Below, in pieces: positions 19,186-26,720 of a stretch of 64,000 nucleotides of DNA. Each line of letters starts with the position of its first letter. The stretch's first letter is position 1. The position numbers and the translations under genes were made by a program. The DNA is from Terrilactibacillus tamarindi. Its GTDB lineage: Bacteria > Bacillota > Bacilli > Bacillales > Sporolactobacillaceae. The stretch lies in NCBI RefSeq assembly GCF_009718825.1, contig NZ_WNHB01000012.1:1-64000 (forward strand), written 5' to 3'. The notes beneath the pieces were generated by a model. The model worked only from the letters and a program-made list of their open reading frames with translations. It did no database searches and had not been told where the DNA came from.

Positions 19186-20595
19186 ATGGCCAAGAAAGTA
19201 TTAATTGTTGGTGGAGTTGCGGGCGGGGCTTCTGTAGCAGCAAGGGTTAGACGATTAGATGAAAGTGCAGAGGTTATCATGTTTGAAAAAGGTCCTCATG
19301 TCTCTTTTTCAAACTGTTCTTTACCTTATCACTTGAGTGGAATTGTCGAAAACAGTGAAAGACTTGTTTTAATGAATCCTGAAGTCTTTAAAAATCGTTA
19401 TAATATTGAAGCTAGAGTTAATCAAGAGGTTATTCAAATTAACGGTGATAAGAAAACAATTACTGTAAAAGATTTAGTTTCAGATAAAACATATGAAGAG
19501 AACTATGATAAATTAGTTCTTTCTCCTGGAGCCTCACCTATTCGACCAAACTTAGAAGGTATTAACAACTCTAATGTTTTTACAGTACGTAACGTAGTCG
19601 ATATCGAGAATATTAATTCATATATTAAGCAAAAGGACATTAAGGATATTGCTGTCATTGGTGGTGGCTTTATCGGGGTAGAAGTAGCGGAAAACCTCAA
19701 GTTAGCGGACTATCATGTAACTTTAGTGGAGTTTGCTAATCAAATCATGACACCTTTTGATTATGATATGTCACAAATCCTTCATAAAGAAATGGTGGAT
19801 CATGGTGTAGAGCTTGTTTTAAAAGATGGACTGGCTCGAATTGGTGATGGATATGTCACAACAAATTCCGGTAAGAAAATTGATGCACAGGCAGTTGTAT
19901 TAGCTATTGGTGTAAGACTTGAAACTAGCTTGGCAGAAGCTGCTGGTCTTGAAATTGGTGAAACAGGTGCGATTAAAGTTGACCACAATTATTTAACAAG
20001 TGATAAAGATATTTATGCAGTTGGAGATGCTATTGAAGTGTACCACCGGTTGTTACACAAGCCTACAAGACTAGCATTAGCAGGGCCAGCTCAAAAACAG
20101 GCAAGAGCAGCTGCCGACCATATGTATGGCATTCCGAGTCGAAATATGGGTGTGATTGGTTCATCATCCATCCATTTATTTGATCTCAATGCAGCCTCCA
20201 CTGGTTTAAATGTAAAACAAGCGAAACAAGCTGGCATTATGAACGATTACGTTTATTTAATGCCAGGAGATAAAGTGGGATTAATGCCAAATAGTAATCC
20301 AATGTATTTTAAATTAATCTATGAATATTCAACTGGTCGAATTTTAGGTGCTCAAGCAATCGGAAAAGGAAATGTGGATAAGCGTATTGATGTGATCGCA
20401 ACGATGATTACGATGAATGGAACATTGGAAGACTTAAAAGATCTTGAATTGACTTACTCTCCAATGCTTGGAACGGCTAAAGATGTCGTAAACCATGCAG
20501 CATTAGTGAGTTTAAATCTACTACAAGGCAGATATAAAGAAGTAAAAGTTTCTCAAGTTCGAGAATTAGTAGAAAGCAATGCTTTCAATTATTGA
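19186..20595 (+). CDS. CoA-disulfide reductase (CoADR module of a CoADR-rhodanese enzyme)
   Basis: An FAD- and NAD(P)H-dependent reductase of the CoADR family, acting on CoA disulfide, CoA persulfide or polysulfide. The FAD motif VGGVAGGASVAARVRR is at the N-terminus and the single catalytic Cys, C44, lies in SFSNCSLPYH. The NAD(P)H motif is VIGGGFIGVEVAE, and an FAD-binding AVGDA follows. Most homologues in such clusters carry a fused C-terminal rhodanese. Here the frame ends at RELVESNAFNY and the rhodanese continues in another frame from 20579. Removing one A near 20587 would join them as AFIIDAREKGEY. The reductase part itself is complete and may still work. Confidence 0.88.
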   Translation: MAKKVLIVGGVAGGASVAARVRRLDESAEVIMFEKGPHVSFSNCSLPYHLSGIVENSERLVLMNPEVFKNRYNIEARVNQEVIQINGDKKTITVKDLVSDKTYEENYDKLVLSPGASPIRPNLEGINNSNVFTVRNVVDIENINSYIKQKDIKDIAVIGGGFIGVEVAENLKLADYHVTLVEFANQIMTPFDYDMSQILHKEMVDHGVELVLKDGLARIGDGYVTTNSGKKIDAQAVVLAIGVRLETSLAEAAGLEIGETGAIKVDHNYLTSDKDIYAVGDAIEVYHRLLHKPTRLALAGPAQKQARAAADHMYGIPSRNMGVIGSSSIHLFDLNAASTGLNVKQAKQAGIMNDYVYLMPGDKVGLMPNSNPMYFKLIYEYSTGRILGAQAIGKGNVDKRIDVIATMITMNGTLEDLKDLELTYSPMLGTAKDVVNHAALVSLNLLQGRYKEVKVSQVRELVESNAFNY

Positions 20596-20881
20596 TGCTC
20601 GTGAAAAAGGTGAATATAATGCAGGTCATTTTAGAAATGCAGTCAATATTCCATTAAGTGAATTTAGACAAAGACTTGATGAAATCCCCAAAGACCAACC
20701 TGTATATATCCACTGTCGTTCAGGTCAAAGAAGTTATAATATGGTTATGGCATTACAAGGTTTTGGATATGAGAATGTATACAACATCTCTGGATCCTAT
20801 TTGGGTGTAAACCTTTATGGATATTTTAATGATATAGTTACCAGTAGAGATAAAATTGTAACGGAATATAATTTTAAGTGA
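20579..20881 (+). CDS. rhodanese domain detached from the CoA-disulfide reductase
   Basis: A complete rhodanese domain of about 100 residues with active-site loop CRSGQRS (C46) and IIDARE near the start. It overlaps the end of the reductase gene by 17 bp in a different frame, exactly where the fused CoADR-Rhd enzymes pass from one domain to the other. An ATG at 20579 could start it, but there is no good ribosome binding site, so it needs coupling, frameshifting or is not made. I regard it as the split-off domain of the upstream gene. The strong terminator at 20892-20919 closes the transcript. Confidence 0.7.
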   Translation: MLSIIDAREKGEYNAGHFRNAVNIPLSEFRQRLDEIPKDQPVYIHCRSGQRSYNMVMALQGFGYENVYNISGSYLGVNLYGYFNDIVTSRDKIVTEYNFK

Positions 20882-20891
20882 TTTAGAATGG

Positions 20892-20919
20892 AGCGAGATT
20901 TAAGGTTCTCGCTTTTTTC
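20892..20919 (+). terminator. rho-independent terminator
   Basis: A 7-bp AGCGAGA/TCTCGCT stem (20892-20898, 20907-20913) is followed by TTTTTT. It separates the CoADR transcript from the CstR transcript. Confidence 0.8.
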
Positions 20920-20938
20920 TTTAAATTAAATGGAATTC

Positions 20939-20967
20939 TTGACATTATACCTATAGGGGTATAAAAT
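20939..20967 (+). promoter_or_regulatory. CstR-type operator inside a sigma-A promoter
   Basis: TTGACA (20939-20944) and TAAAAT (20962-20967) are 17 bp apart. The spacer is filled by a near-perfect palindrome, TATACC-TATAGG-GGTATA style (20945-20965), the operator type bound by CsoR/CstR proteins. Bound repressor would block RNA polymerase directly, so the cstR transcript looks autoregulated and persulfide-inducible. Confidence 0.75.
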
Positions 20968-20999
20968 GTTTGTGTAATCTATTTTAATAGGTGATAAAA

Positions 21000-21365
21000 A
21001 TGGTAATCTATTTATTAGGAGTGGCTATTGTTTTCCTATGTATTGAATTATATAGAAGATACTTCCCTGTTAAGGGTATTTCTTGTAAAACAAACGTTGA
21101 TGAGGGTAAGGATACAATTGTATTAGATATTAGAGATTACAACGATAAAGGTGTTTCAACAAAAGTTGCCATGCAAATCCCTTATGCTTACTTAAAGCGA
21201 TATAGTAGTGAGATACCCTACAAATCGTTACATGTTGTTGCGGCCAACCGTATTGAACTGAATCTAGGTCTGAGATTTTTATTAAAAAAAGGGTACCATG
21301 TTAGCAGTTTCGAGATTTTGAATTGTCCTTGTATAGAAAAAGGAGGAGTAGTGAATGGAATATGA
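21000..21365 (+). CDS. membrane-anchored rhodanese-like protein without catalytic cysteine
   Basis: One N-terminal transmembrane helix precedes a rhodanese-like fold with DIRDYN near residue 40. Where active rhodaneses have CxxGxR, this one reads AANRIELNLGLR, so the sulfur-carrying cysteine is absent and the domain is probably inactive or structural. Two cysteines in NCPCIE lie near the C-terminus and could be a separate redox or metal site. ATG 21000 is preferred over GTG 20991. It is the first gene of the CstR-controlled transcript and overlaps cstR by 11 bp, so it is probably a partner of the regulator or of the active membrane rhodanese at 21721. Confidence 0.65.
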   Translation: MVIYLLGVAIVFLCIELYRRYFPVKGISCKTNVDEGKDTIVLDIRDYNDKGVSTKVAMQIPYAYLKRYSSEIPYKSLHVVAANRIELNLGLRFLLKKGYHVSSFEILNCPCIEKGGVVNGI

Positions 21366-21615
21366 TAAATCTGTAGTAAATCGTATAAAACGTATTGAGG
21401 GTCAAATCAAAGGTGTTTTAAATATGATTGAACAAAATAAAGATTGTCGTGAAGTTATTACTCAATTATCAGCCTCACGTTCTGCCATAGATCGTACAAT
21501 TGGTTTAATTGTGAGCATGAATTTAGAACAATGTGTCCGTGAGAATATCGAAAAAGGAGAAGATACGAAAGTTCTTGTAAAGGAAGCAGTTGATTTATTA
21601 GTGAAAAGTAGATAA
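21355..21615 (+). CDS. cstR: persulfide-sensing repressor CstR (CsoR family)
   Basis: An 86-residue four-helix repressor. C31 in KDCREV and C60 in LEQCVREN match the two thiols of Staphylococcus aureus CstR by position. The residue four before the second Cys is Asn (N56), not the His that copper-sensing CsoR needs. It is therefore a sulfur sensor, in which di- and trisulfide bridges release DNA. Operators lie in front of its own transcript (20945-20965) and in front of the next genes (21679-21694). All surrounding genes encode sulfane-sulfur proteins, which fits. AAAGGAGG precedes the ATG. Confidence 0.9.
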   Translation: MEYDKSVVNRIKRIEGQIKGVLNMIEQNKDCREVITQLSASRSAIDRTIGLIVSMNLEQCVRENIEKGEDTKVLVKEAVDLLVKSR

Positions 21616-21668
21616 AAGGTTCAACAAATTCTCCTTTTATAAAAGAGTTGCTGACCTTTTTTCTTTTT
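21614..21668 (+). terminator. terminator after cstR
   Basis: An imperfect stem beginning AAAAGGT (21614-21620) and ending ACCTTTT (21654-21660) is followed by a T-rich tract. Confidence 0.6.
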
Positions 21669-21678
21669 AAATAAAAAA

Positions 21679-21694
21679 ATACCCATATAGGTAT
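21679..21694 (+). promoter_or_regulatory. second CstR-type operator
   Basis: The palindrome ATACCCATATAGGTAT lies just upstream of the membrane rhodanese gene and resembles the operator at 20945-20965 (same ATACC/GGTAT half-sites). The -10 and -35 boxes are less clear here. Confidence 0.65.
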
Positions 21695-21720
21695 ACGATG
21701 AATGGAGAGGTAGAAATAGA

Positions 21721-22080
21721 ATGGATATCATCCAATGGATCATTATTATATTTATAGCATTATTTGTAATCAATCGTTTTTTACCAACAAAGGGCATCAC
21801 GAATATACCAGTCAAAGAAGTTAAAAATAAATTTAAGGACAAAAATGTACAATTTATTGATGTACGTACACCGGGAGAATATAAAGGAAATCATCGTCCC
21901 CAATTTAAAAATATTCCTCTCTCCAATTTACCTGGAAAATTAGATAATTTGGATAAGGATAAAGAGATCGTTGTTATTTGTCAAAGTGGAATGAGAAGTG
22001 CAAAAGCAGCGAATCTATTAAAAAAGCAAGGATTTGAAAAAATTTACAATGTAAAAGGCGGCATGAGTGCTTGGTACTAA
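21721..22080 (+). CDS. membrane-anchored rhodanese
   Basis: A 119-residue protein with one N-terminal transmembrane helix (about residues 4-20) and an active rhodanese domain. The loop CQSGMRS (C87) and FIDVRT near residue 45 are intact. It would hold sulfane sulfur at the inner face of the membrane. It starts the second CstR-controlled transcript, followed 16 bp later by another rhodanese. The N-terminal anchor resembles that of the inactive homologue at 21000-21365 (RYFPVKGI versus RFLPTKGI), so the two probably arose by duplication. Confidence 0.87.
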   Translation: MDIIQWIIIIFIALFVINRFLPTKGITNIPVKEVKNKFKDKNVQFIDVRTPGEYKGNHRPQFKNIPLSNLPGKLDNLDKDKEIVVICQSGMRSAKAANLLKKQGFEKIYNVKGGMSAWY

Positions 22081-22096
22081 GAAAGGATAATAAATA

Positions 22097-22396
22097 ATGA
22101 GAAAACAGATATCACCAGAAGAAATAGCTAATCGTCTTCAGAATGGAGAAGAAGTATTCATTATTGATGTTCGTGAAACAGGGGAGGTATCTGGTGGTAA
22201 AATTCCAGGTGCCAAAAATATTCCTTTAGGGCAGATTGCTTTACGAAAAAGTGAGTTAGAAAAAGAAAAAAACTATGTAGTTGTTTGTCAATCTGGAAAT
22301 CGAAGTAAAGCTGCTTGTGGAATACTGGGAGCATTAGGGTTCAAAGTCGAGGATATGATTGGAGGGATGAATGACTGGAAAGGTAAACTTGAATAA
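22097..22396 (+). CDS. single-domain rhodanese
   Basis: A 99-residue cytoplasmic rhodanese with FIIDVRE and the active loop CQSGNRS (C64). It resembles the rhodanese at 18878 in length and in the GGKIPGAKNIPLG stretch (EGKIPGAKHIPLG there), so they are likely paralogues. It is co-transcribed with the membrane rhodanese and followed by a truncated DUF302 gene. Confidence 0.88.
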   Translation: MRKQISPEEIANRLQNGEEVFIIDVRETGEVSGGKIPGAKNIPLGQIALRKSELEKEKNYVVVCQSGNRSKAACGILGALGFKVEDMIGGMNDWKGKLE

Positions 22397-22421
22397 ATGG
22401 GTAAGAAAAGGAGAGTTGAAC

Positions 22422-22499
22422 ATGTTTCATTATACAGTAGAAACAAAAAAATCGGTAGAAGATGCCATTCGTTCACTTGTTAAAGGAAGTTGCTACTGA
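22422..22499 (+). pseudogene. DUF302 protein, N-terminal fragment
   Basis: From ATG 22422 (AAGGAG site) the frame gives MFHYTVETKKSVEDAIRSL and then runs into an early stop after 25 residues. The start is typical of DUF302 proteins, which are often found in rhodanese clusters and are normally about 130 residues long. The rest is missing, so this marks the broken end of the sulfur cluster. Confidence 0.7.
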
Positions 22500-23421
22500 C
22501 ATAGAAAGTCGCCTGTTTGCCTGTATTGATAAGAGCAAGTAGTGGAGGTTATAAAAAGAACCATAGCGGTTTTTTTCTTGTGTTTTTTTAACACTGAAAT
22601 AATCTATCAGTTATACTTTTTTCTTGGTTTTCTATTTAATTTTAATTTTTTCCTCATATTTTTATTCTTTTCTCTATTATATCTCCCTGTTACTTTCCTC
22701 TTCCCCACGCTATAAAGTTCGTACCTACTGCTTTATAGTTGGTTTCCAAACGATAAAGGAAGCGGGAAGAGCAGCGGGCGGTCCATTATGTATTCAATCG
22801 TTTTTCAATCGGTTTTTACCATTACACAATTAATAAAAGAACAGGCTGGATCTAATATGGATTCAGTCTTTTTCTATGTGTCCAATATGCCCCTCAATCC
22901 CTTGTCCGATAAGGATAGTAGAGGGAAAAGAGTAACGAATGAAGAGCAAAGGTTCACGGCGTATTCAGTGTAAAGCCTTGATTCCTTCGATTTTTCCTTC
23001 AACCAACTTTCGGAAGACTTTATTTTAAAACTGAAAAAAAGGTGAAAAAACAGGTGAAAAACAGGCGAAAAAACGGCCATTTTTGAATCAAAAAACGTCC
23101 AAAATGAGGGTTCGGTCGGAAATCTTTATTTTAACTAGAACGGTGGAATGCGGGTTTGAGATGGGGATTTTGAGAAGAGTTTATTTTAAATGCACAAAAA
23201 TAGTAGAAAACTTGCCCAGTCTTAAGACTGGGTTAAAGTCTTTAAGAAGCACTTAATTTAATAGGGATTGGAAATTTGTTATTGTAACGGCACAATTATT
23301 TCGGAGCCTGTTTTGTTCTTAAGTGTGATAAGCACCTGAACATCTACTCTATTGTATGATATTTCTTTTTGAATGAATTATAATAAAAGTAAAGGTATTG
23401 GTAAGAGGAGGGCTGGATAAA
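22500..23421. other. long gap with decayed sequence and simple repeats
   Basis: No intact gene is supported. On the minus strand about 23279-23374 reads as protein-like without a start (YNRVDVQVLITLKNKTGSE), probably a gene remnant. A run of GGTGAAAAAAC-like units lies at about 23037-23083. A perfect 18-bp palindrome, CCCAGTCTTAAGACTGGG, lies at 23215-23232. Confidence 0.45.
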
Positions 23422-23667
23422 ATGAAATGGCAAGAAGCGAGGGAGCTATTCCCAAATCAGTTTCTTTTGGTTTCAATTCTTGATTATCATGAAGAAGGTG
23501 ACAAGAAAATTGTTGATGAAGTAGCCCCAATAAGAACCATTTCCGAAAAGGATGCAAACAAAGAATTCTTCCGTGCTAAAGAAGGAACTATTGTTTATCA
23601 CACATCTAATGAAGAATTTGTAATTTACATTCGCAGAGATCCTTTAATGAAAGTGAGAAGAATCTAA
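23422..23667 (+). CDS. hypothetical 81-residue protein paired with aspartyl protease gene
   Basis: A small acidic and basic cytosolic protein (WQEARELFPNQFLLVSIL and then FVIYIRRDP at the end). AGAGGAGGG nine bases upstream marks ATG 23422; an in-frame TTG at 23398 is not needed. Its stop overlaps the start of the retropepsin-like gene (TAATG), so the two genes form a coupled pair. No motif reveals a function. In such pairs the small partner could be a substrate or regulator, but this is a guess. Confidence 0.65.
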   Translation: MKWQEARELFPNQFLLVSILDYHEEGDKKIVDEVAPIRTISEKDANKEFFRAKEGTIVYHTSNEEFVIYIRRDPLMKVRRI

Positions 23668-24072
23668 TGAAGCTTTCATATGATGGGCAACTTATTACAA
23701 CAACTCTTTATGTGGAATTTCGTGGAATGGCATTAGAAATTAATGAGGTAATCGTCGATACAGGATCTTCTCATACAGTAATTAACCCGGATATTTTGGA
23801 GGAAATTGGGGTTAGATTTGAAAATGGGGACGTGATTTATGAAGCTTATGGGATAGGTGGAACTGTTCCGTTTTATACAAAAGTTATGGACAATATTAAA
23901 AATTGATACATTTTCTATTAAGAATTTTGAAATAGATATAGGAATGTTGCCTAATAATCACAATGGATTACTAGGGTTAGATATTTTAAAATCATATAAC
24001 TTTACAATTGACCTAGAAAACTTGGAGTTAAATCCTTCGAATAATAATATGCAAAAAAGAATAAAAAAATAA
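23667..24072 (+). pseudogene. retropepsin-like aspartyl protease, frameshifted
   Basis: A single-domain aspartyl-protease-like protein with the catalytic motif VDTGSSHT near residue 33. The flap glycine region YGIGGTVPF and a C-terminal GLLGLDIL complete the fold. The frame breaks near 23892 in a run of five A. Removing one A joins KVMDNIK to IDTFSIKNFEIDIG and gives about 134 residues, the expected length. As it stands the second half would not be translated in frame. The partner gene at 23422-23667 is coupled to it. Confidence 0.75.
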
Positions 24073-24088
24073 AATGGCAGGGATAACT

Positions 24089-24363
24089 ATGGCTAAAATT
24101 GGGGACAAATGATAGACCAGCAATCGTGCGTGTTGCAAATGAAGAAAAAGCTAATGAATTATATAATGTTTGTGAAAGTAGGGGGTGGAAGGTCATTATT
24201 GGTATTGAACCTGACAAACCCAGAAGATATTTCGGATATTCAAAGATTGCTAGGTTTAAAAGTTGAAAATACAAAAACGATAGTAAATGAAGAACAAATC
24301 GGTAGAAATGACCCATGCATTTGTGGAAGTGGCAAGAAGTATAAAAAATGCTGTGGTAAGTGA
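24089..24363 (+). pseudogene. SEC-C/SWIM metal-binding protein (PBPRA1643 type), doubly frameshifted
   Basis: Three segments in shifting frames rebuild one protein. MAKIG starts at 24089. An extra G in a GGGG run shifts the frame into [18 protein letters not shown] and [13 protein letters not shown]. An extra C in a CCC run leads into [12 protein letters not shown] and the terminal [18 protein letters not shown]. The rebuilt order matches the roughly 90-residue PBPRA1643 family with its zinc-binding SEC-C tail. Only the C-terminal two thirds has an open frame now. Confidence 0.75.
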
Positions 24364-24410
24364 CAAGCAGCCTTCAAGATTGGGCGTAAAGAATATTGGA
24401 GGAATGCTAA

Positions 24411-24491
24411 ATGATCGATAGGGATCAAGACAGAAGAATATTACAGGTAATTCAAGATTTAAAAGGTGAATATGAAATATTAGAGGCATGA
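24411..24491 (+). CDS. possible 26-residue protein
   Basis: ATG 24411 follows TTGGAGG by nine bases and gives MIDRDQDRRILQVIQDLKG with an acidic end. Its stop overlaps the next start as ATGA. It may be a real coupled small gene or the first part of a decayed one. Confidence 0.35.
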   Translation: MIDRDQDRRILQVIQDLKGEYEILEA

Positions 24492-24646
24492 AGAACCATA
24501 TTAAACAAGTGGTTAAAATTCCTTTTAAAGCTGAAATAGTTGAAGTGCAGGATTCAAATTTAATCGTTAAACAAGGAGATCGATTAAAGGTTCATTCGAT
24601 AGAAGACATCGATGACAAGTATGGAATTATTGCACCTAAATATTGA
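24488..24646 (+). CDS. possible 52-residue protein
   Basis: The frame begins MKNHIKQVVKIPFKAEIVE and ends IIAPKY, coupled to the preceding 26-residue frame by an ATGA overlap. Its end overlaps the start of the pRiA4b-like gene. The pattern is protein-like and beta-rich, but no family is recognised. It could be a piece of a longer decayed gene. Confidence 0.35.
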   Translation: MKNHIKQVVKIPFKAEIVEVQDSNLIVKQGDRLKVHSIEDIDDKYGIIAPKY

Positions 24647-25226
24647 ATCACCCATTTGGAGAAGATTGCTTATTCCAAGTGGTATAACCTTTCATAAATT
24701 TCATAAACTTATTCAAGCTGCTTTTGATTGGCAAGATTACCATCTATATTTGTTTGATTTTAATGATTTCTTTGTTGTCAATTCCGATCCAGATACACCG
24801 TTTCATAATATTGAAAAGAATCCTAAGAAGGTAAAGATTGATCCTGTCTTTAAAGAGTACAAGCAGTTTTGATATGAGTATGATTTTGGGGATTCTTGGA
24901 TGCATGAAATTGTTGTTGAGGAAGTTGGGATTTCCGATGAAGACCTGAAACATCCAAAATGTATTGACGGTGTAGGCGGTTATGAAGAGTTTTTAAATAT
25001 TATTAATGATCCAAACCGTGAAGAATATGATGAAATGCTTCATGGGCGGAAAAAGACTCCGGGAAAATTTGGTGCATGTCACTTGTCGAATCATTGGTTG
25101 AAACCAGATAAAGGATTTAGATTTAAACCAGATATGGATTTTTGTGACATAGACAAATTAACTTGTGATTTAATAATTGATGAGGAAAATAAAAAAGGAA
25201 CAAAGAAACTTCTTTCAGATCCATAG
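24612..25226 (+). pseudogene. plasmid pRiA4b ORF-3-like protein, with nonsense codon and foreign 3' end
   Basis: The family signature is clear: ESPIWRRLLIPSGITFHKFH and IQAAFDWQDYHLYLF, then EYDFGDSW and CIDGVGGYEEFLNIINDPN. A TGA at 24870-24872 interrupts the frame just before YEYDFGDSW. After the conserved GKF the sequence turns into a copy of a dispersed repeat (25065-25095) also found at 26613 and 27586, so the last 50 codons are not typical of the family. Members of this family are associated with plasmids and other mobile DNA; their function is unknown. Confidence 0.75.
25065..25095 (+). repeat. dispersed repeat, copy 1 (inside pRiA4b-like gene)
   Basis: AAATTTGGTGCATGTCACTT followed by GTCGAATCATT. 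Near-identical 30-bp copies lie at 26613-26643 and 27586-27615. Confidence 0.75.
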
Positions 25227-25338
25227 GTATAGAATTATGTTCAGTAAAGAGCTTTTATATAATTCAGATAAAATAAATTAGAATTTGAACGCCAGTTTTG
25301 AACTGCAAATTATTCATATTATAAGGAGGATAAGGAAA

Positions 25339-25731
25339 ATGAAGATTCTTTTTGATGAAACATACGCTTCAAATGACGGAAAGCAAGCGAGCAGGAATAT
25401 TTGGTATGGAGATGCTGATATCTATGTTGACGGTGAGTACGGAAAAGTCATTGGGCTTAATGAAAGTTTAATGAATAATCTATGCGAAATAATAAAAAAC
25501 GACTTATCCAAGAACGCTGCTCATGCCCCTACCGAAACTAACTGGTATTTCTACGGAAGTGCTGTAACTCAGGATGATATTGGCGACAATAGCCGTTCGA
25601 CAATTATGGTTCGTGAGAGATCTGGCGAGTTTATATCCAATTTTAATATCAGTGACCACGATTTTGCTTTAAATATTGATGCCATTCTATTGTTTAAGGA
25701 AGATTTTGAAAAACGTTTAGCGAGTCATTGA
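25339..25731 (+). CDS. hypothetical 130-residue protein
   Basis: A cytosolic mixed alpha/beta protein starting MKILFDETYASNDGKQASR. AAGGAGG lies about nine bases before ATG 25339, so the longer frame from 25285 is not used. Conserved-looking features are DADIYVDGEYGKVIG and TETNWYFYGSAVTQDD. I do not recognise a family. It is intact, unlike most of its neighbours. Confidence 0.65.
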   Translation: MKILFDETYASNDGKQASRNIWYGDADIYVDGEYGKVIGLNESLMNNLCEIIKNDLSKNAAHAPTETNWYFYGSAVTQDDIGDNSRSTIMVRERSGEFISNFNISDHDFALNIDAILLFKEDFEKRLASH

Positions 25732-25845
25732 CGAGTAGTAGCAGTATAAGCATATTATGGAGCAGTCAAATTTCAATTTGTCGATGAGATAATGAGCACA
25801 ATCTGTATTTGAAGTTAAGACGCATCTTTCTTTTATATGAATGCA

Positions 25846-25910
25846 GTTGATATGTTCCCGTCTACCGATAGTCCCAAAAACGCAGTGGATATGTTTCCAA
25901 GAACGGACAT
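25846..25910 (+). repeat. rlmCD-3'-end-like repeat, copy 1
   Basis: Two motifs, GTTGATATGTTCCCG (25846) and GTGGATATGTTTCC (25885), lie 39 bp apart and both can encode Val-Asp-Met-Phe-Pro. The rlmCD 3' end at 2727-2740 has GTGGACATGTTTCC encoding the same peptide. A second unit with the same 39-bp spacing is at 27497. Possible attachment-site scar. Confidence 0.6.
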
Positions 25911-26010
25911 ACTCAAATGACATTCATTCTGTCCTCTCGAGCCACGTGGAGACGGTAGCACTGCTACAAAGGAATTTGTAACTAAACAATAGGAAACGAG
26001 GAGTTCTGGA

Positions 26011-26577
26011 ATGAATAATAAAAAAAGGAAGTTGTCACCAGAACAACGTGAAGAAATACTCGGTGTATTGAAAGCCCGTTTTGAGAAAAACATGAATCGT
26101 CATAAAGGACTTGAATGGAGTAAAGTACAAGCAAAGCTAGAAACTAATACTGAAAAACTGTGGTCCCTCAATGAAATGGAAATAACCGGCGGTGAACCGG
26201 ATGTTGTTGGTCACGATATAAAGACGGACGAATACATTTTTTATGATTGTTCAGCGGAAAGCCCTAAAGGTCGCAGAAGTTTTTGTTACGACCGTGAGGC
26301 ACTGGAATCAAGGAAAGCACACAAACCAGAAAACAACGCTTTGGATATGGCTGCTGACATGGGTATTGAGATATTAACGGAAGAACAATACCGGGAGCTG
26401 CAGAAACTTGGAAATTTCGATACTAAAACATCGAGCTGGGTGAAAACACCTTCTAATATTAGAAAACTCGGTGGGGCCATCTTTTGTGATCGTCGCTACG
26501 ACACTGTCTTTGTGTACCACAATGGAGCAGAGAGCTACTATGCTGCCAGGGGTTTCCGGGGCTCGTTAAGGGTCTGA
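26011..26577 (+). CDS. DUF4256 family protein
   Basis: A 188-residue protein of unknown function. The typical start is SPEQREEILGVLKARFEKNM, and the core has MEITGGEPDVVGHD, YIFYDCSAESPKGRRSFCYD and MGIEILTEEQYRELQ. The tail reads GGAIFCDRRYDTVFVYHNGA. These are the conserved blocks of DUF4256, which is common in Bacillaceae and other bacteria as a stand-alone gene. The length is normal and the frame intact. CGAGGAG precedes the ATG. It lies between the two rlmCD-like repeat units. Confidence 0.88.
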   Translation: MNNKKRKLSPEQREEILGVLKARFEKNMNRHKGLEWSKVQAKLETNTEKLWSLNEMEITGGEPDVVGHDIKTDEYIFYDCSAESPKGRRSFCYDREALESRKAHKPENNALDMAADMGIEILTEEQYRELQKLGNFDTKTSSWVKTPSNIRKLGGAIFCDRRYDTVFVYHNGAESYYAARGFRGSLRV

Positions 26578-26612
26578 ATTTCGGTTGAAACGCAGCCAGG
26601 TGAAAGGACGCT

Positions 26613-26643
26613 AAGTTTGGTGCGTGTCACTTGTCGAATCATT
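26613..26643 (+). repeat. dispersed repeat, copy 2
   Basis: AAGTTTGGTGCGTGTCACTT followed by GTCGAATCATT, noncoding, after DUF4256. Confidence 0.7.
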
Positions 26644-26720
26644 TTACTATGAAAACGGTGGTCTTTCTTTTAATTTTGATCTATTTACCACACTAGGCAC
26701 CTAATTGGAGGTAAGATTAG

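Noticed and set aside
21355-21615. Copper sensor CsoR
   Set aside because: The copper-binding His is replaced by Asn (N56), and all neighbours handle sulfur, not copper.
22624-23080. Several frames of 60-70 codons in the gap
   Set aside because: Low-complexity translations, no ribosome binding sites and no family resemblance.
24411-24646. A single frameshifted gene joining the 26- and 52-residue frames
   Set aside because: The ATGA overlap is a normal coupling signal and no family spans both, so they are kept as two low-confidence frames.
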